NCBI GenBank assembly: GCA_000512085.1
Contig: ASPP01010493.1
Span: forward strand, 1-21,224
DNA length: 21,224 bases
Direction of reading: 5' to 3'
From: Reticulomyxa filosa
Lineage: Eukaryota; Foraminifera; Reticulomyxidae
Each line of letters opens with the position of its first letter. Positions within the stretch are counted from its first letter, which is position 1. Below, piece after piece: positions 18,960 through 21,224 of the stretch. The notes beneath the pieces were generated by a model. It was not told the DNA's origin, made no database searches, and saw only the letters and a program-made list of their open reading frames with translations. A program made the translations under genes and the position numbers.

Positions 18960-19876
18960 ATTTCAAATGCCAAATTACAAAGATGTTATAGCAAGACCAA
19001 AGCATAAAAATCAAGTAAATGAACAAATGAATAACAATGGAAGATATTCTTACACACAGAACAAAGGTCAATCGGAAAAATCAAACAATTGAAGGATAGA
19101 TGATCAATGAACAAAATAACATCGGCTTTTATTCAAAAGCCCAACTGCAGAATCTCCATGCAGTTCAACCACATATTTGTCTTTTTCAGGAAGGTTTCCG
19201 ATGAATTGGCATTCGGATCACCTTTCAATCACCAGAAATCAAGAAACAGAAAATTGAAACATGGAATTTAAGAAATGATAAATGGGACTTGTATCAACAA
19301 ATTCTTGTGAATGGAAAAAGAATTTACAATGGTGGAATCGATGAACTCAAACAAAATTTCGGTTATTCAAGAATTACAGACCGATTTCATTATTATCTGG
19401 AGTTGGGGGAAGTTATTAAAAAGGATTATCACAACAAGATTAATGTGGTGTTTAAACGATAACCAACTATTAACACAATGTCAAGCGGGATTACAATATT
19501 GGCACAACAACTCAGAATTATTATCTATTTATTCATCATTTGATAACAATGGAGTATCGTATGCCGTATTATTGGACATACCATCAGCATATGGCATCAG
19601 GTGCTTTTTCAACTTGCTTTTGTTTACAGAATGTATAAGCAATAACACGTCTTGTGTCGGTGAGAATTTGTCGAAAATCTTTCTTTTTCTCATCCACTTC
19701 AGTCGAACAAGAATTTGCATTTGCATTTGGATTTGCGATTGTTGTTCTTCTTTTCTTTGCATTAATGTCGGAATGTTACCATTTTCAGATAACTTCCTTT
19801 GAGAAATTGGCAATTTCAAGGCAAATACCCGAAAAGAAAAAGATAAAAAAATCCTTCATCGAGATAAACTCTTGGA
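18960..19876 (+). mobile_element. Decayed non-LTR retrotransposon: endonuclease start and reverse-transcriptase part (copy 1)
   Basis: At ~19122-19206 the plus strand encodes FYSKAQLQNLHAVQPHICLF followed by QEGFR, matching the start of an APE-type endonuclease. Most of the endonuclease is then missing. At ~19364-19400 comes FKNYRPISLL, the conserved entry to reverse transcriptase. A frameshift follows and the frame continues GKLLKRIITTRLMWCLNDNQ, QCQAGLQYW, then AVLLDIPSAYG (~19558-19600), the catalytic Asp motif A of RT. Stops and frameshifts show it is dead. Bases 18966-19095 (MPNYKDVIARPKHKNQ...) may be the remains of the upstream region. It lies in opposite orientation to the RNase H relic at 17285-18240, so they are separate insertions or an inverted fragment. 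Confidence 0.75.
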
Positions 19877-20410
19877 GTGATAGTTTATGTTGATTACGAA
19901 AGAGTTCAAAAATCAGTTATTAAGTGTTGGTAAATTGATGGAACGGATAATCACAAGGAGATTAATGTGGTGGTTGAATGATAGCAATTATTGCATCAAA
20001 CACAAGCAGAATTCCAATCGTGGCATAACACAGATGAATTGTCATTGAGATTGACTGAGACAATCCACAGTCATTCGATTACAATTCCTATGCAGCGTAA
20101 GAAATGAATTTAAATTAGATGGAAGATTATATTGGTGGATTGACAGCTTATTGTCATATCGACTTGGAAGAGTTGTATTGAATGGAATAAATTCAGATTG
20201 AATGAAATTTAATACTGGAGTTCCCCAAGGATATGCTTTATCCCCCTGCTTATGACATAGTCAATGTTATTTACCAATTGCGACGAAAACAAGAAAGTGA
20301 AGTATCACAAATGCATCAAATGTTCCACCGATGCAAATTGCAATGATACTACAATCAAATAAATCACAAAAAAAAATCCTTCATCTCGAGATAAACTTTT
20401 GAAAAAAGTA
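19877..20410 (+). mobile_element. Second tandem reverse-transcriptase relic (copy 2)
   Basis: A second copy of the same RT segment starts near 19915: GKLMERIITRRLMWWLNDS (compare GKLLKRIITTRLMWCLND in copy 1). It then runs further into the enzyme: GRLYWWIDSLLSYRLGRVVL and NGINSD, then FNTGVPQGYALSP (~20212-20255), the conserved GVPQGS-type motif. The catalytic YADD-box region is not recognisable. Both copies are followed by a similar string AAATCCTTCATC(TC)GAGATAAACT, at ~19848-19872 and ~20371-20398, so a unit of about 520 bp appears to have been duplicated. Confidence 0.75.
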
Positions 20411-20711
20411 GTATTTTGAAAGAAGGCAAGCATACAACAGATACTGCAACATCTAGCAGTATCTGAAAGAAGTTCGAAGTTAATCTTCGATTATTAACAT
20501 TGTGGTAAAAACAGAAACAAAGACAAAGATACTTTCACTACTGTAAAATTTTTTCTACTAATTGAAAACTTTCATTATCTGATATTGCGATTTTGCGCGA
20601 GATCAGATATATAAACATTCAATGCTTTTCTTTAATAATAAGTATTTAAATTTTATTTTTTGTTTTAGTTTGCTTTAATTTGTTAAAAGATATTGATTGA
20701 ATCTCAATATT
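20411..20711. other. AT-rich spacer with a short perfect hairpin
   Basis: AGATACTGC (20439-20447) and GCAGTATCT (20456-20464) form a 9-bp perfect stem with an 8-nt loop. A weaker ATCTGAT/ATCAGAT pair lies near 20578-20607. No reading frame was found. Confidence 0.45.
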
Positions 20712-20955
20712 TCAATGAGACTTCAACACTTCGAAAACAAGGCTCAGAGGATTCGGTTGAGCATTAGTATTGCTCATGTAATTCCCACTGACCATTCCAC
20801 AGGGAAGAGCCAAATTTATTTTCACAACCGTTGATTGACCTCGCCGTACAACCTTTAAAATATAAAAAAAACCAAATAAAATCTCAAAGATTAAATTAAA
20901 ACTTAAATTTTTTTCACTTACTGTTGTTGAGTTTTTGATATGGAGAAATAATATA
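20712..20955 (-). CDS. Last exon(s) of a minus-strand gene running toward the right edge
   Basis: The minus strand from 20852 to the TGA at 20714-20712 is open for 46 codons. It begins VVRRGQSTVVKINLALPCGM and ends PNPLSLVFEVLKSH, which reads as real protein. It is preceded by an acceptor (ATTTTAAAG) and a 69-nt intron (20853-20921) whose donor ACA|GTAAGTG is the best consensus 5' splice site in the window. Immediately upstream, a 34-nt mini-exon (20955-20922, after CCATAG) keeps the phase. The longer overlapping frame through 20918-21220 ends in the wrong phase for this last exon, so the earlier exons are unresolved. Family unknown. Confidence 0.5.
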
Positions 20956-21112
20956 CTATGGTGGAATCACAATAATCAACAATTATTTTGCTGTGGAATC
21001 TTGGACTAATTGTGTGAAAAAAAAAAAATATATATATAATAACCCCTTTCATCATTGGCAAGTGAAAGCCAAAAGTAGGTGAAAAACAGCAACGCTTAGA
21101 GGAAAGGGCAAC

Positions 21113-21224
21113 ATGTCCGACTACATTCCTCAATGGCGACATGGCGGAAAAGATGAGCATTTGACATGCGCGAAGAACCGGAGACTTCGAGTGCAACAAA
21201 CAACGAAAATATCTCAACACGCGG
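21113..21224 (+). CDS. Possible start of a gene leaving the right edge
   Basis: From an ATG at 21113 the plus strand is open to the window end (37 codons, beginning MSDYIPQWRHGGKDEH). The stretch is more GC-rich than its surroundings, as coding DNA here tends to be. The minus strand over the same bases is also open and protein-like in two frames, so the coding strand is undecided; it may instead be an upstream exon of the minus-strand gene ending at 20712. Confidence 0.3.
   Translation, partial: MSDYIPQWRHGGKDEHLTCAKNRRLRVQQTTKISQHA

Noticed and set aside
19529-19819. Minus-strand 96-codon frame
   Set aside because: It is antisense to the reverse-transcriptase relic with motif A on the plus strand.
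20918-21220. A 100-codon minus-strand frame as one intact exon
   Set aside because: It crosses a likely 38-nt intron (poly-T tract followed by CACACAATTAG near 21015) and ends in a phase that does not match the following protein-like exon. It is mentioned only as unresolved.
1-21224. CRISPR arrays, bacterial operons, tRNA or rRNA genes
   Set aside because: No regularly spaced repeats of CRISPR type, no Shine-Dalgarno-linked gene clusters and no tRNA or rRNA landmarks were found. The spliced genes show the DNA is eukaryotic.

Overview
This window is nuclear DNA from a unicellular eukaryote. It is AT-rich, nearly every gene is split by short GT-AG introns (about 26-127 nt), and the intergenic DNA holds decayed non-LTR retrotransposons. 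The gene families (MSH2, a stem-loop-binding-protein-like protein, an actin relative, a SPRY protein, a seven-pass membrane protein) are all eukaryotic. The mix of coding style, intron style and jockey/L1-like retroelement relics reminds me of foraminiferan (Reticulomyxa-like) genomes. That placement is an inference; nothing in the window proves it.

Layout. At 3-554 (+) is the 3' end of a gene entering from the left, encoding a protein with one membrane segment. At 1068-1850 (-) is a histone stem-loop-binding-protein (SLBP)-like gene that carries an extra C2HC zinc finger. It is divergent from a coiled-coil/SPRY gene at 2178-3896 (+). At 4200-8078 (+) is an 11-exon MSH2 gene, whose exons join to 3120 nt in one frame. 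A 1.3 kb spacer holding a ~150 bp long inverted repeat separates it from the convergent 6-exon actin-family gene at 9410-11170 (-). Divergent from that is a large gene at 11548-15759 (+): seven predicted membrane segments, a cytoplasmic loop of about 380 residues between segments 5 and 6, and a very long Asn/Ser-rich tail.

The right 5.5 kb is less gene-dense. A four-exon (or longer) minus-strand gene, made of exons each under 60 codons, can be rebuilt at 16264-17130; its introns and phases agree at every junction, and one exon is followed by a diverged second copy. Directly upstream of it, on the same strand, is a decayed RNase H/zinc-knuckle end of a non-LTR retrotransposon (about 17285-18240). 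On the plus strand, 18960-20410 holds endonuclease and reverse-transcriptase relics, with the RT part present twice in tandem. At the right edge is a convincing last exon of a minus-strand gene (20712-20852) and an ambiguous open frame (21113-21224).

MSH2 (mismatch repair) and the SLBP-like protein (replication-type histone mRNA) both relate to S phase, but I see no sign of shared regulation. The most notable observations are the SLBP/zinc-finger combination, the loss of key ATPase residues in the actin relative, the hidden minus-strand gene with a duplicated exon, the seven-pass protein's architecture, and the weak, variable 5' splice sites.
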